Below are positions 29,891-41,225 of a stretch of 64,000 nt of DNA, in pieces (position 1 is the first letter of the stretch; each line of letters starts with the position of its first letter). The notes under the pieces are model-generated. The model had not been told where the DNA came from and made no database searches. It saw nothing but the letters and a program-made list of their open reading frames with translations. A program made the position numbers and the translations under genes. Source of the DNA: Tetracentron sinense (taxonomy: Eukaryota; Streptophyta; Magnoliopsida; Trochodendrales; Trochodendraceae); the NCBI GenBank assembly GCA_015143295.1, contig CM026571.1, positions 7,382,501 to 7,446,500 of the forward strand. Reading direction: 5' to 3'.

Positions 29891-31319
29891 AAAAAGGCAC
29901 AACTTTCTATTTTCTAGCATATGTTACACATAAATCTAAGATTCTAATTACTAGCACAAAAAACGCATCCTCAATTACTCGTTCTTGTGGAATAGAAGTC
30001 ACAACATTAGGGTTGCTACTAAACACCATGACATTTAACAAATTGGGCTTTATTATTACATTCTAGAGATACTTTTGCAGGAACCTAATGACAAAATGAG
30101 GGTTAATCGAAGAGCAGGGAGATGATTATGTCTAAAAAAAAACAATATGCCTGCCAACAAATTCACAATTTATCAAATTCTTGTTTACTAAAAGAATTCT
30201 CAAGTAAATCCCTAACAAAGGGCAGGTAATTAGAAATAAGAGCTAAGAGTAGGGTAGCAATGGGTTAAGATCATAAGCACCCATGCGGCAAGCAAACAAT
30301 TGATCTAAACCAAACCTGTTTATAAATGAGTTGAAAAGGCAAACTCAAACCCAACCCAGTAAGGAACCCCTCAACCCAAACCTACATTCTAACTGGTTTC
30401 ATAAATCAGTTATATCTTAGATTAGAATAAGTATAAAATTACATATCCGTATAAATAAAATAGGTAGGCATTATGACTATCTTCGCAGGTCTTGGGAGCC
30501 AAACCCCGAACCAAATCAGGATAAAATTCTCAATCCCAATAGAAAAAATGACATGGGTTGATGGGCCTGGTCAGAAATTACCACCCTGGCATTACCTAAG
30601 AATTTAGATATCAAATCACAGCCAATCACGATTAAACTCGGGGAGATTTCAATCGCACTCACAGATCAACAATGACCCTATTAACTTCTATCAACTATGG
30701 TTGAGATTTACTAACTTTTAAGATTCAACAATTTAAATGTAGTGTTTTTTTTTTTTAAATATTAATCGGAAGGTTTAAATTTTTCTAACAAGAGTTAAAT
30801 ATTTTTTCTAAAAATTAAGGTTAGATTGTTGATCACTAAGAGTTAGTGAATAAAGGTGATAGGGACAATTGTTGACATGTGGGTGCGATTGAACTATTCC
30901 CCAATTGGCTGTGATTCGAGCTCAAGAATTTAAGGCTTTTGCTATGGCTTGGGATTTAAACATATATCCCAAGCAATATTGGTCCATACTAAGTAGGCAT
31001 GGTAGAAAAAAAAGTATTTGTATTTGTGGACCGTAGCACCGCAATTCTTCGCAACCACGTTTCTGTGAAGCACGTTTCTGTGAAGCTTTTGAGTTCTGAC
31101 TGTTAAAGAATTCAAACTCCAATAAGCTGTGAAAAAAATAAAGGGAGGTTTAAAAAAAACGTGAAAACCACGTTTTTTTTAATTATAAAATTAATCAAAA
31201 TATAATAATAAGTTTACCCGTAAATCACGGGGAGTTCAAATTTTCTGTTAAGGTATCTAATAAGATGACTTCTGGTGTTGGGGCCCACCGTCTCCAATGA
31301 AAGAGTTGGGAATTGGGTT

Positions 31320-31800
31320 CACTCCCAATGGAAAATAATCACCTCCTCGCGCAAGGAGCGAAGGGACACGTTTCGGGTGGCCTTTTTTGCCATGTGTTTC
31401 TTGTCCTTTATTAACTCCCTTTTAATTGTGGTTAAAATTTACTCACCTTAGGGTTCACCTATCTATCTATCTTTAGTTTTTAGAAAATAATAAAACAAAA
31501 TAAATTTAACAACAGAGGTTACAAAAATTAACCAAAGTTCACGGGCAGTTAAAGGGGCTCAATGAGAGTGAGAAAAAATAGTTCGCTCCTTACCCATGGA
31601 GCGAATTACAACTCATTCCCAATTGCAATCCCCCACCCAACATGTGTTCTTTTTAACTTTCATTAACTGTGATTAAGATAACTCTTATAACCTTAGTTTT
31701 TAAAATAAAAAGTTCAAAAACATACTAACCCTAAAGATTAAAGGACAGTTAAAGGTTTTTGAATGCAATTAAACTAAGGAGAGTTCCATGGTGAAGGGAC
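31320..31800. repeat. Dispersed repeats with GGAGCGAA hairpin and TTAACTGTGGTTAAGATT module
   Basis: Contains CTTTTAATTGTGGTTAAAAT, a TTCGCTCC-loop-GGAGCGAA stem at about 31,584-31,607 and a second TTTCATTAACTGTGATTAAG block. Matching sequence occurs in copy 2 at 46,800-47,250, so it predates the duplication. Confidence 0.55.
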
Positions 31801-31914
31801 TGGATTGGGACTCCCAATGATAACACCCTAGTAATTCTTTTGGTTAGTGTAATAGTCTTTTTATATATAAAAAAAAAACTATGTTTGTCCTTTTTATTTT
31901 TCAGTGTTAGCTCT

Positions 31915-32035
31915 ACTCTCATACAGCGCGTGTTAGCAATACCCTCATACAGTTCCTACTCTCACTCTCATACAGTTTCTACTCTCATATAGCGAGTGTT
32001 AGCCATATTCTCATACAATTATTCCTGCTCTCAGC
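31915..32035. repeat. Degenerate repeats of CTCTCATACAG
   Basis: Five variants of CTCATACAG or CTCATATAG, interspersed with GTGTTAGC, in 120 bp. Confidence 0.7.
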
Positions 32036-32227
32036 CAAAAATCAATATTTATCCATGTTTTTAATAAAAAAACCAATATTGATCATTACTATTAATATTA
32101 TTAATATTTTACCGGGTGTTAGATTTTAACTGAAAATGAGGCTGCCTAAGAATAAGACTAGCATGCCCTTTTTTTTTTCCTCCCTAATTTCAAAAATCAC
32201 CATTACACAGGATACCTTAACAAAACT

Positions 32228-32261
32228 GTGTTAGCTAGGTACTAACTAACGACTTGCTTTA
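32228..32261. repeat. 34-bp direct repeat, left unit
   Basis: GTGTTAGCTAGGTACTAACT plus ACGACTTGCTTTA, repeated at 33,104-33,137 with one difference. The pair encloses Helitron copy C and a 63-bp tandem repeat. Confidence 0.9.
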
Positions 32262-32605
32262 GAGAGAGAGGGAGATATGCTCTCTTAATTGCCCCCTCTA
32301 AATTAGATAGCGATGTATCTCCTCATTAGAGGAAGGTCTTGAGATCAAGTCAAAGTGAGGTTGGTTACACACAATTTACAAATTCCAATTACTAATAATA
32401 GATAAAATAAGAGATCCATTGAGCTCTCCAAAACATGCCTATTGATGAGACTAAACCGTGTTCCCTCCTGTTGGCGGTTATCCTCATAATACCCGGGAAA
32501 AAAAGAAGAAAAAAGGCTTAGGTTAATGCTATCAACACTCTTTTAAGACTCACTTTCTTTTCAAGTGGACAAAAGTGTTTGTTTAAATTAGACATTGTGT
32601 CTTTA

Positions 32606-32890
32606 TCTTTACTATTATAATGGCAGAGGCATGCCTATCCTGATTTTTCCGAAATTCCCAATCTACCCTTATATAAAATCAAACTTTGATTTAATGTTTT
32701 ACTTTAATTCCAAAACTATCTCTTGTTTATCTATCAATTTAAAGAATAAAATCACAGCCAATCGTGATTGAACTCGAGGAGAGTTCAATCGCACGTGCGG
32801 GTTAACGTTAACACTTCCCTTTTAACTCCTATTAACTGCGGTTAACTCCTTCCCCTTGCTCTCATGTGCATCGCACATGCCATCCGCTAG
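32606..32890 (+). mobile_element. Non-autonomous Helitron, copy C
   Basis: Complete-looking: 5' TCTTTACTATTATAATGG preceded by A; 3' hairpin around CATGTGCATCGCACATG, then CCATCCGCTAG followed by T. No target duplication, as expected for Helitrons. No coding capacity. Confidence 0.9.
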
Positions 32891-32981
32891 TCTTAATTAA
32901 GGATAATAACACAAGTTTTTTCCATCGAGCAAGGGAATCAAGGTTCGTTCTTTTGGGTAGACTTACGAACCTTGACCCTTT

Positions 32982-33097
32982 ACACTTCGTCATGTAGTTG
33001 CGTCATTTTAAAATTATTTTGTCAAGGTCCCACAGGCCACACCAACACTTCGTCATGTAGTTGCGTCATTTTAAAGTTATTTGTCAAGGTCCCCACA
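32982..33097. repeat. 63-bp tandem duplication
   Basis: ACACTTCGTCATGTAGTTGC starts at 32,982 and again at 33,045, each running to a GTCAAGGTCCC block. Copy 2 has only a single diverged match near 48,720. Confidence 0.9.
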
Positions 33098-33103
33098 TTA
33101 ACT

Positions 33104-33137
33104 GTGTTAGCTAGGTACTAACTGACGACTTGCTTTA
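33104..33137. repeat. 34-bp direct repeat, right unit
   Basis: Partner of 32,228-32,261; one substitution (GACGACTT against AACGACTT). Confidence 0.9.
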
Positions 33138-34327
33138 ACACATACGAGAGCTGTTGCTCATCCGTACTCTCCAAAGGCCTAATTCACGATTTGGAAGTTT
33201 CATACTTTTGGCTTTATTTGGCCAGAAGTACAAAGGGTCGTGTTTCACCTTCCAAACACTGCCAAACTCACACATGCTACTTGGGCCAATGGTTGGTGGG
33301 GTGCGACTTCTCTCACCAAAGAGGTCGGCCCGACCTCTCTCAATAAAGAGGTCGACACACATGCTACTTACGCCAATTGTAGGTTGCGTCCTCTCTCAAT
33401 AACGAGGTCGGCGGAATCCATTCTCCAAGTGTTGAGTAGCAAGAACTCCAATCCACACTGCTAATCAATAACCTTTTACTTAAATAGGTAAAAGATATCC
33501 TGAAAAAGAAAAAAAATATCTAACCGTTTGACTTAACTCCACAAACATGGTTGAAACTCCTTCAAAGCCTCTGTTTTGATTAGCATGATAACTAATCATG
33601 GTTCAATACATATTTCACAGAATTTCGGAATTGGTTTTGGCTGGTACCCAAATACAATATGTATCAGCCTATTTGACCGAATTTTCGTCAATTTGGTGTA
33701 ACAACTCCTGGTTACCGTGTTAATTTGATTGATTATTCTGAATAATTAGAAGCAATGTATCAAACACATGCTTCTTCCCGCCCCGCCTTTACATGGGTTG
33801 GATCAGATTTTAACCCATGGGTTGGGGTTCGGGTTGGGTTTGATTTTCTCATCCCCCTAGTTAGTATATCAAAATATATACTTAATTTATTTATTAGATA
33901 TTAAATAGGGAATGATCTTGTTAAACGACTTAAGAAAGGTGGGATTAAGGAGTCATCATGTGCATTGTACTACTGAGTTGACTTGATTAATATTGGTTAT
34001 TATCACTTATTAAAACAAATTACAAGGTAAGTTAGGCTTATAAATCTCTTAAATTATTTGGGGTGATTACTGTCGTACTAAAATTTAAATTCTTGTATTC
34101 GTCAATTAAAATCGCATTAATATACACATTTATTTATTTATTTTGATCGGGTTTGGCGGATGTGTTCGGGTTGAGAGGTAATCAGATTTCCCTTTTCAAC
34201 TCATTTATTTGTAAAGGAGTTGGGTTAGAAGTTAGGGTATTTTTACCCGACCCATTACCGCCCCTATTGCATGGTTAGGTAATTTTTGACGAGACGTCTG
34301 CACGACCGGTGATTACGAGTATGTGGT

Positions 34328-34681
34328 TGTTGTGCGAAAACGTGCAAAGACAATGTAATGATCTAAAACCAGTAAACAAACAAAACTAATCAAAGCAAAA
34401 ACAAACCACAAGAAAGACATGATTTTCATGGTTCGGCAAGATGCATACGTCTACGGGCAACGATGATGAATCACTATTTAAGATTTTACAGTTTTCTCAC
34501 AAACTCTCTTTCCCAATACACCAAAAATGGCTCTCTTTTTTCTAACTTTGAAATAAACCCTAAAATCTCTTTTATACTTAGACTTACAATAAATAGACAA
34601 TATGGGTAAAAATACCTAAAACGGGTTGGACCATTAATTGGGTCATTTGGGTCATCATGAATCCGGGTTGAATTCATGACA
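34328..34681 (-). mobile_element. Probable Copia-type solo LTR
   Basis: On minus it starts TGTCATGAATTCAACCCGG and ends CGCACAACA, and includes the CATGGTTCGGCAAGATGC region (plus strand) common in plant LTRs. The matching site in copy 2 (near 63,318) lacks it. The target duplication is unclear. Confidence 0.6.
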
Positions 34682-34708
34682 ACTTTCTAATAGTGACATT
34701 ATAGTAAT

Positions 34709-34935
34709 CAGGAGTGGATCTACATGGGGCCCGGGGGGATGAAGCCCCCGGGGCCTAATAGGGCGTAGCCTGGGAAAGGGGCAGAAACGTTGGTTTTAGC
34801 CCCTCCAAACTTCTATTTCTTACAAACGGACACAAACAGATGCGATGGCCAAAGAATTTTGCCCTCAAAAAAATCTGGGGGAGCCCCCGAACCCCAGTGT
34901 TAGACCCCTGCAAGAGAATCCTGGCTCCGCCCCTG
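34709..34935. mobile_element. hAT-type MITE (CAGGGGYGGAGCCA family), copy 3
   Basis: Flanks ATAGTAAT and ATAGTAAC (7 of 8). Right end CTGGCTCCGCCCCTG. The matching locus in copy 2 (near 63,330) reads straight through ATCATAGTAATGGCGAAC, an empty site. Confidence 0.9.
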
Positions 34936-35579
34936 ATAGTAACGACAAACTTATTGACTGGTTACCTTCTTATAAGAAAATTAATGGGATCAGGGTATGG
35001 GGCTTTGGGGATTGTCCCTGGAATTTTTTTTAGTAGTGTGTCCATCGTGATCATAAAATTTGTTAATGTTCCATTCCTAAAAGGAGTCCAGTAACAAGAA
35101 AAAATGAAAAACATGGGTAGGTCTTCTTTGGTTCCTACCCACTTTTAAATACCCACTAACTGTAGGTTAAGATTCACTCACCCTTAGGGTTCATCCATTT
35201 AACATTGGTTTTTAGAAAAATAAAATAAAAACAATAATAACTTTTAAGTTGGTTAAGCTTAACCACGGTTAAAGGAGATGAAATGGGAAGACATTTAATT
35301 ATGTAGTCAAATGCGGGGTGGGCTAATCACAGCACTAACTGTATTTTTATATTATGTTGATTGTTTTTCACACGAGCGTTCCACTCCCTTGCTTGACACA
35401 TGTCCCTTTTAACACCCATTAAATGTAGTTAAGATTCACTCACCCCTGGGGTTTATACATCTACCCATAGTTTTCATTTAAAAAAAATTAACTCACAAGA
35501 TAATAAGTCTTAACTAGGGTTAAAAGGACACATAAAGAATCAATCTTTATATATATATATATGTTAAAATCTACAATAG

Positions 35580-35617
35580 TTTTTTTTTTTTTTTTTTTGG
35601 GGGGGGGGGGGGGGGGG
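35580..35617. repeat. T19-G19 homopolymer junction
   Basis: Nineteen T directly followed by nineteen G. May partly reflect sequencing of homopolymers. Confidence 0.85.
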
Positions 35618-35652
35618 CACTCTATACAAAATTTTTATATTATATATATATA

Positions 35653-35921
35653 CTAGCGGGTGGCACGTGCGATGCACGTGAAAGCGAGGGGAAGGAGTTA
35701 CCCATAGTTAATAGGAGTTAAAAGGGACACGTGTTAACCCGCGGGTGTGATTGAACTCTCCCCGAGTTCAATTGTGATTGACTGTGATTCTATTATTTAA
35801 ATAGATAGATGAGGGTAGTTTGGGAATTAAAATAAAATATTAAATTAAAGTTTTGTTTTATACAAGGGTAGAGGAATTTCGAAAAATTCAGGCTACGTTG
35901 CTTCTCCCATTATAATAGTAA

Positions 35922-35924
<3 letters not shown>
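35653..35924 (-). mobile_element. Non-autonomous Helitron, copy D
   Basis: Minus-strand 5' TCTTTACTATTATAATGG ends at 35,924; the 3' CTAG is at 35,653-35,656 next to the CACGTGC-ATC-GCACGTG hairpin. Both flanks are TA repeats. Intact termini. Confidence 0.93.
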
Positions 35925-35965
<41 letters not shown>

Positions 35966-36112
35966 AAAATAATAAAAGTTCAAAAAATTTTGGGGGACCT
36001 CGTGGATCCCACCAAAGACTAGCTTTACAAAGATTTGAAGTAGGGTTTGTTTTGCTTCCATACTAAGTCCTTCACTAGCCACTTGTTTCTCCATCCACAA
36101 GCTCATTGAAAC

Positions 36113-36123
36113 ACTATATATAT
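36113..36123 (+). promoter_or_regulatory. TATA box of PAR1 gene copy 1
   Basis: ACTATATATATC lies about 100 bp before the ATG, and an equivalent AATATATATATCC precedes the second PAR1 gene. The sequence around it is conserved between the two copies. Confidence 0.7.
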
Positions 36124-36224
36124 CCCTACCAGCCCCAAACACAGCATTCCTCCCAATATAAACACAGACTCCCTACCGTTTTTTTTAGCTACCCATTGTC
36201 TTCTCTTTCCTTTAAACTTTGCCA

Positions 36225-37425
36225 ATGGCTTCTCATTTTAGCTTCAAGACCCTGGCCATCCTTGCTTTTGCTCTTTTCCAATCTGTGCAAGGCACCCTAG
36301 GTATGCTCAAATACTCTCTAATGGGGGTATTTGGTATCTAAGGCTATGTTTGTTTGGAGGGAAAATAGGTGTACTAATTGGGGAGAAAAGCAAATTTTAG
36401 TGTTTGAATTGGCATGCTGTAAAATTTACTGTATATAATTCTCTAGTTCTATTTCATGTTTGAGGGAAATTTTTTCCTCTTTCCAGGACTGCGAGCCTTA
36501 CTCGTAGTCAACCTCTAATCTCAGCCTTCACAAATCATAAGCACTCTCTCTCATGCAAAATTGATAAGTGATTGGTGGAGGCTGAGAGCAGAAATTGACT
36601 CTTTCCGTCAAAACCAACAAAGCTAAGTTTAAGTTGCACTGCTATGAATTAAAGCTTAAAGAGTGCTTAATTTTGGGTTAGCTTGGTTAACTCTGAGAAG
36701 AATTAGGAGTTAGCTTTCACCAGATACTTGGGTCATCTTTTGGCGGACAATCAAAAGCTCCTTACCAAACACGCCCTATTCTTTTTCCCTTCCCCTTCTA
36801 AAAACTTAATATTTTTTTCATGCTATTGATCTTGGTGGGTTTGCAGGAGGGATCAACTGTGAACATCTGAACAAAGAGTCGTGCGCTTTCGCTGTATCAT
36901 CGGGCGGCACACGCTGTGTGCTCGAGAAGCAGGTGCGAAGGAGTGGAGAGGAGGTGTATACATGTGGTGCATCGAGGATTGAGGCTGGTAATTTGAAGGA
37001 CTGGATTGAAACTGATCAATGTGTCGAAGCTTGTGGGGTTGATCGAAATTCGCTTGGAATATCAACTGATTCCCTTTTGGATTCTCAATTCACACAGAAG
37101 CTTTGCTCTACTGGGTGCTATAATAGCTGCTCTAACATCGTTGATCTCTACTTCAACCTCGCTGCAGGAGAAGGTACGTATAGACTACGAAACTAGAAAC
37201 CAATGGATGCCTTTTAACTACCCTTAACCGTGAGGGGTTTTTCGCTAATTTTGATTGAACTGTTTCTTTGGTACAGGAGTATTTCTTCCCAAATTATGTG
37301 AGGCACAAGGAGCAAACGCTCGTAGGATAATGGCCGAGATCCACAGCTCTGGCAGTGTAGCGCCAGGACCCAAGTCTGAGTTGCCTGCGAACTACGTTGT
37401 TGCACAGGCAATGGCACCGTACTGA
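36225..37425 (+). CDS. PAR1: PAR1-family secreted cysteine-rich protein, complete
   Basis: Member of the PAR1 (photoassimilate-responsive protein 1) family; biochemical function is not established. Exons 36,225-36,300, 36,847-37,173 and 37,277-37,425, all GT-AG, give 183 residues, the usual size. Residues 1-23 form a signal peptide (hydrophobic core LAILAFALF, probable cleavage after VQG), so the protein likely enters the secretory pathway. The mature part has ten cysteines, starting GGINCEHLNKESCAF; RCVLEK, CVEACGVDRNSLG and CSTGCYNSC are family hallmarks. It ends VAQAMAPY. The start ATG is the first in a conserved leader after the TATA box. A MITE-like insertion fills most of intron 1. It is the distal gene of duplication copy 1, with a paralogue at 63,650. 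Confidence 0.95.
36342..36778. repeat. MITE-like sequence in PAR1 intron 1
   Basis: Left GGCTATGTTTGTTTGG and right CCAAACACGCCCT are inverted ends of the type seen in many plant MITEs. The paralogous intron has the same ends (63,766-63,929) but lacks about 270 bp of interior. Confidence 0.55.
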
Positions 37426-38056
37426 TCTGGATTACAGGTGCACTTGTTATGCAACATGTTAGTATTAGATTGCAATATAATAAAGTTACACATCCAATAT
37501 TTAGTGTTGCCGGATCATTGGAGTGCATGTTAATGGCGGTACAGAAGTTTTTGGACTTACCCTTATGTTACTTAGCGGCTACCTTAGGTCTGGATGTGTG
37601 CGCGTTTAGAGAGAGTGTGTCAGTGGCATAACCGGACTTCAGTGGTTATAACTGGAGAAAATTTCAAGTTTTTTTTTTTGGGTGTAAGTATTTCTTATGT
37701 ACTTTCATGGGATATATAAATCAGTTATCTCATTCTGAGAAGTGATTAGATAGATTAAGACATGTTAGGTGCTCTTAATATAGGTTGTATGGTTGCTTGT
37801 AAGCACACATAGATGTTGTGCAGTCGCTTGTAACTAGTGTTTTAATAACCGAACCAGGCTTCCAACCGGTTCGGCCCACTGAAACCCAAAACAGCTCCTT
37901 TAGATACCGTGCCATCTTCACCGGTGGACGCCATCTTCACCATTGGATCTTAGATCGCCAAGATAATTAATTGACACCTGAAAAATCACTTTTTGTTTGG
38001 GTTCAATGAATTGACAACTCGAAACTCACTATCTACCTGTGTACGAAACATGAATA
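37426..38056 (+). other. PAR1 3' untranslated region and spacer
   Basis: An AATAAAG signal lies near 37,479, about 55 bp after the stop. No further gene. A CACCGGTGGACGCCATCTTC-type direct repeat is at about 37,918-37,945. Confidence 0.5.
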
Positions 38057-39150
38057 TACTACAAGAAAAGAAGTTTTTATCGACGGTTTAAAACCGTTGG
38101 TAATATACCAATTTCCGTCGGTATATAATTAATTTGAACCATCGGTAACAAAGGTATCAGTAAATCATATACTGTCGGAAAATTGCAACCGTGGCTAATA
38201 GCGACGGTAATATTACCGTCGCAATAAATCAAATTTCCGTTATGATATGCAAGTCCTTTTCCGATGGTTTTTAATATTTCTGACGGTGTATTATTAAATT
38301 CCGATGGTAAATAACCATCAGAAAATATTAATACCGACGGGGATTATACTGTCGAAAATATGAAAAATACCAACGGAAATATTACTGTCCGTATAACTTA
38401 TATATACTAACGGTAGTTAACCGTTGGTAATATGATTTTTTTAAATTAGATTATTACCGATGGTAATATTACCATCGCTAAAACCCTTTCGAAAAAAAAC
38501 CAGCACCTTTATACAAGTTAGTACCCTATTAACTTGTCACATGTGTTCAAGCACAATTTGATATACATTCATAATAAAATCCAAAATATATGTATTAATC
38601 CACAACGTATGCTAAAATAAACAAATTGATCGTCTCAAATAGTAATATCACACAAATATCCCATCCACACCTAAAATAAACAAAGTGATCGTATCAAATA
38701 GTAATATCACACAAAAAAAACCCCATCCACGAGGGCAATGGGCCAAAAAAAACATGTTCATGAAACATAAAGTCCTTCCTAGGTCATCTATTCTGGGTAT
38801 CGTCCGACAGTAGAGTAGAGTCTGTGTCATATGATGAGTAGTTGAGCATATTGTTCACCTCCCACCTTGTGACTGTATCATCGCCACGAGGACTGCCTAG
38901 CGAGTCTCGGCTGCGGTTTCTCGAGTCTGGGATTCATTACATCCACTGTTCAGCCTCTGCTGCAGCTCCTGCCACACGCATGTCAGTAGCTAGGCATGAC
39001 CCCGTGCCCGTATGTACGGACACGCCCATGAGTGTTTGCACCCATGACATGTGTAAATATCTCATTTTGGGCGGTGTTGCTAGCACTACTCTCAGGGCGC
39101 TAGGACTCGAGGTCATTCATCTACATCTGAAATCCATAGACAACAACTAA
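38057..39150 (+). mobile_element. CACTA-like transposon remnant with subterminal repeats
   Basis: Begins TACTACAAGAAAAG, one base from the CACTACAAGAAAA terminus of CACTA elements. About 400 bp of direct and inverted CCGACGG/CCGTTGGTAA motifs follow (to about 38,480). A doubled 59-bp unit with GTAATATCACACAAA lies at about 38,600-38,720. The right terminus was not found. The GC-richer 38,860-39,130 may be transposase-derived on minus, but I cannot identify it. Confidence 0.55.
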
Positions 39151-39260
39151 AATTAGAATAAGCGGATACCAAATTTGAGGTAATACAAACAATTTAACAC
39201 TGATAATATTGTAAATTCTTAGAGGCGTATACATACCATCGCCGCTGCCGACACTGCATC

Positions 39261-39755
39261 CTAGGGGTGAGTGAATTTTAAACATAGTTAGTGGGAGTTA
39301 AAGGGGACACCTGGCGGCTTGTAGAGCTCCCTTTAATTGTGGTTAAGCATAAGCAACCCAAGATATTTTTTTCTAAAAACCAAGGTTTGATGGATGAACC
39401 CTAAGGGTGAGTGAGTTTTAACCATAGTTGGTGGGTGTTAAAAGGGACACGTGGCGACTTATAGAGATCCTTTAATTGTGGTTAAACATAATTAATCTAA
39501 GATTAATATTTTTTTATTTTCTTTCTTATAACCAAGGTTAGATTAATGAATCCTAGGGATGAGTAAATCTTAACCACAGTTAGTGGGTGTTAAAAGGGAC
39601 ACATGGTGGCTTGTAGAGCCCTCTTTAATTGCGGTTAAGCATAACCAACCTAAGGTTATTTTTTTCCCTAAAACTAAGGTTAGAAGGATATACCCAAGGG
39701 GTGAGTAAATCTTAATCATAATTAGTGGGTATTAAAAGGGACACATGGCGGTTTG
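39261..39755. repeat. Tandem array, ~140-152-bp unit, about 3.5 copies
   Basis: Units start near 39,261, 39,401, 39,553 and 39,693 with CCTAGGGGTGAGTGAAT-like sequence. Each holds TTAACCATAGTTGGTGG, AAAAGGGACACGTGGC, a TTTAATTGTGGTTAA block and a poly-T patch. Confidence 0.9.
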
Positions 39756-41007
39756 GGAGTTTATGTTTTTCTTTGGTAGAGCTTTCAAACAGTAGACGTG
39801 TTTCCTCAATCAAGTAATAGGGGTAAAATGGGAAAAGGATAATTTTAGTTAACAATGTTAATATTAAGGGTCTGACAAGGAAGGTTTGTGTAATTTCAGA
39901 AACTAGAGGGGAGGTTTATGAAATTTCATCAAATCTCAGGGGAGGTGAGTGTAATTTACCCAAAAAAATATTAGTCTAAATATTAATTCTATCTTTGTAA
40001 CCCCAAAAAATGATGTTTTTTTATATAAAAAAAAAAAGGGGAGAAAAAGACACGATCTAGATAAAATAAAATAATGAGCATCTATTAAAGAAAAGGAAAA
40101 AGAAAACAAAATTATACCCAAAAAAATGTTAAAATTTCAAATAAAATAATGGTCTCTTTGTATCATTGTATGTTGATTTATTTGTTTTCGAAAACAAGGA
40201 AATATTTGCCCCAATTTTGGCTAAATAAAAAAAAAGCCTGCGAGCCGACTGAACATTGTTTTGACTTTACCAGAATGATTAAGGCGACGTTTGTTAACAC
40301 TAGTCTAAAAAAAAAGTGCTTATATGAAAATTATGATTAATTGGACTTTAGATTGTTTAGTTGAATGTTAATTGTATATTTACATTTTAGAGATTTTAGG
40401 GGTAAAAACCTCTAATTTAAAAAGTAGCTATGAAACTTTATAGTTAAAAAATAGCTACTTTATACTTTAAAAAGTAGCTATGGAACTTCATTTAATGCTT
40501 TGTCTGTTTGTGTCCGATTGTTTGTTAGGTTGACACATGTTTTTATTAACTTTATAGTTAACAAAGATTAACCCTAACAGTTAAATAAGGTTTTAAAATT
40601 TAAAAATAAAAATAAAAGTTTTTTGGTTTATGTGGAACAAAGGTTAGGTGACATTTTTTTAAAGAAGAGTATTAGTTTTACTCTCAGCTAAAAACCAACA
40701 TATGTTAAAGCAAGTATTGATGTTTGTTTTTAATTAAAAGTAAGGACTTGTGCTGGTTTTTAATTAAAAGAAAAGACAAGAGTTATTTTTGGCTGTGAGT
40801 AGAGCTAGCACAACTCATTTTCAAATTACGGGACCAAAATATAACCATAAATATTCATGAGTATTTTTAATAGTATTGTCGATCATCAAAAGGAAAAAGA
40901 AAAAGAAAAAAGAGAGAGAGAGTATTAGTAACTCTAAAAATTAGTTGATGGGATAAATGATGCTTTGTACAAAAGAATTAAAAAATAATACTATTTGATT
41001 CCCTTTC

Positions 41008-41195
41008 GGAAAGTGATAAAATACTTCTGATAGTATGGACTATCGAGAGTTGGACCGTCTGATTTAAAATTTAACGGTGGCAAGACTAATTTGCATTTAA
41101 TAGTAGGCCCTACTTTATCTTTGGTGCCGTTAGATTTTAAATCAGATGGCCACATTCTCGATAGTACATACTATCGAGAGTTTTTAATCACTTCC
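41008..41195. repeat. Inverted-repeat MITE related to 25,140
   Basis: Left GGAAAGTGATAAAATAC and right (inverted) GGAAGTGATTAAAAACTC, both followed inward by GATAGTA. The centre has ATTTAACGGTGGC and its near-inverse. No clean target duplication. Confidence 0.7.
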
Positions 41196-41225
41196 CTTCT
41201 CTTAATACATGTTGTCATCCCATCC

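Noticed and set aside
37214..37528. 104-codon minus frame across PAR1 exon 3
   Set aside because: Antisense shadow of a well-supported spliced gene.
39261..39755. Tandem array considered as centromeric satellite
   Set aside because: Only 3.5 diverged units, and the same module is dispersed singly nearby.
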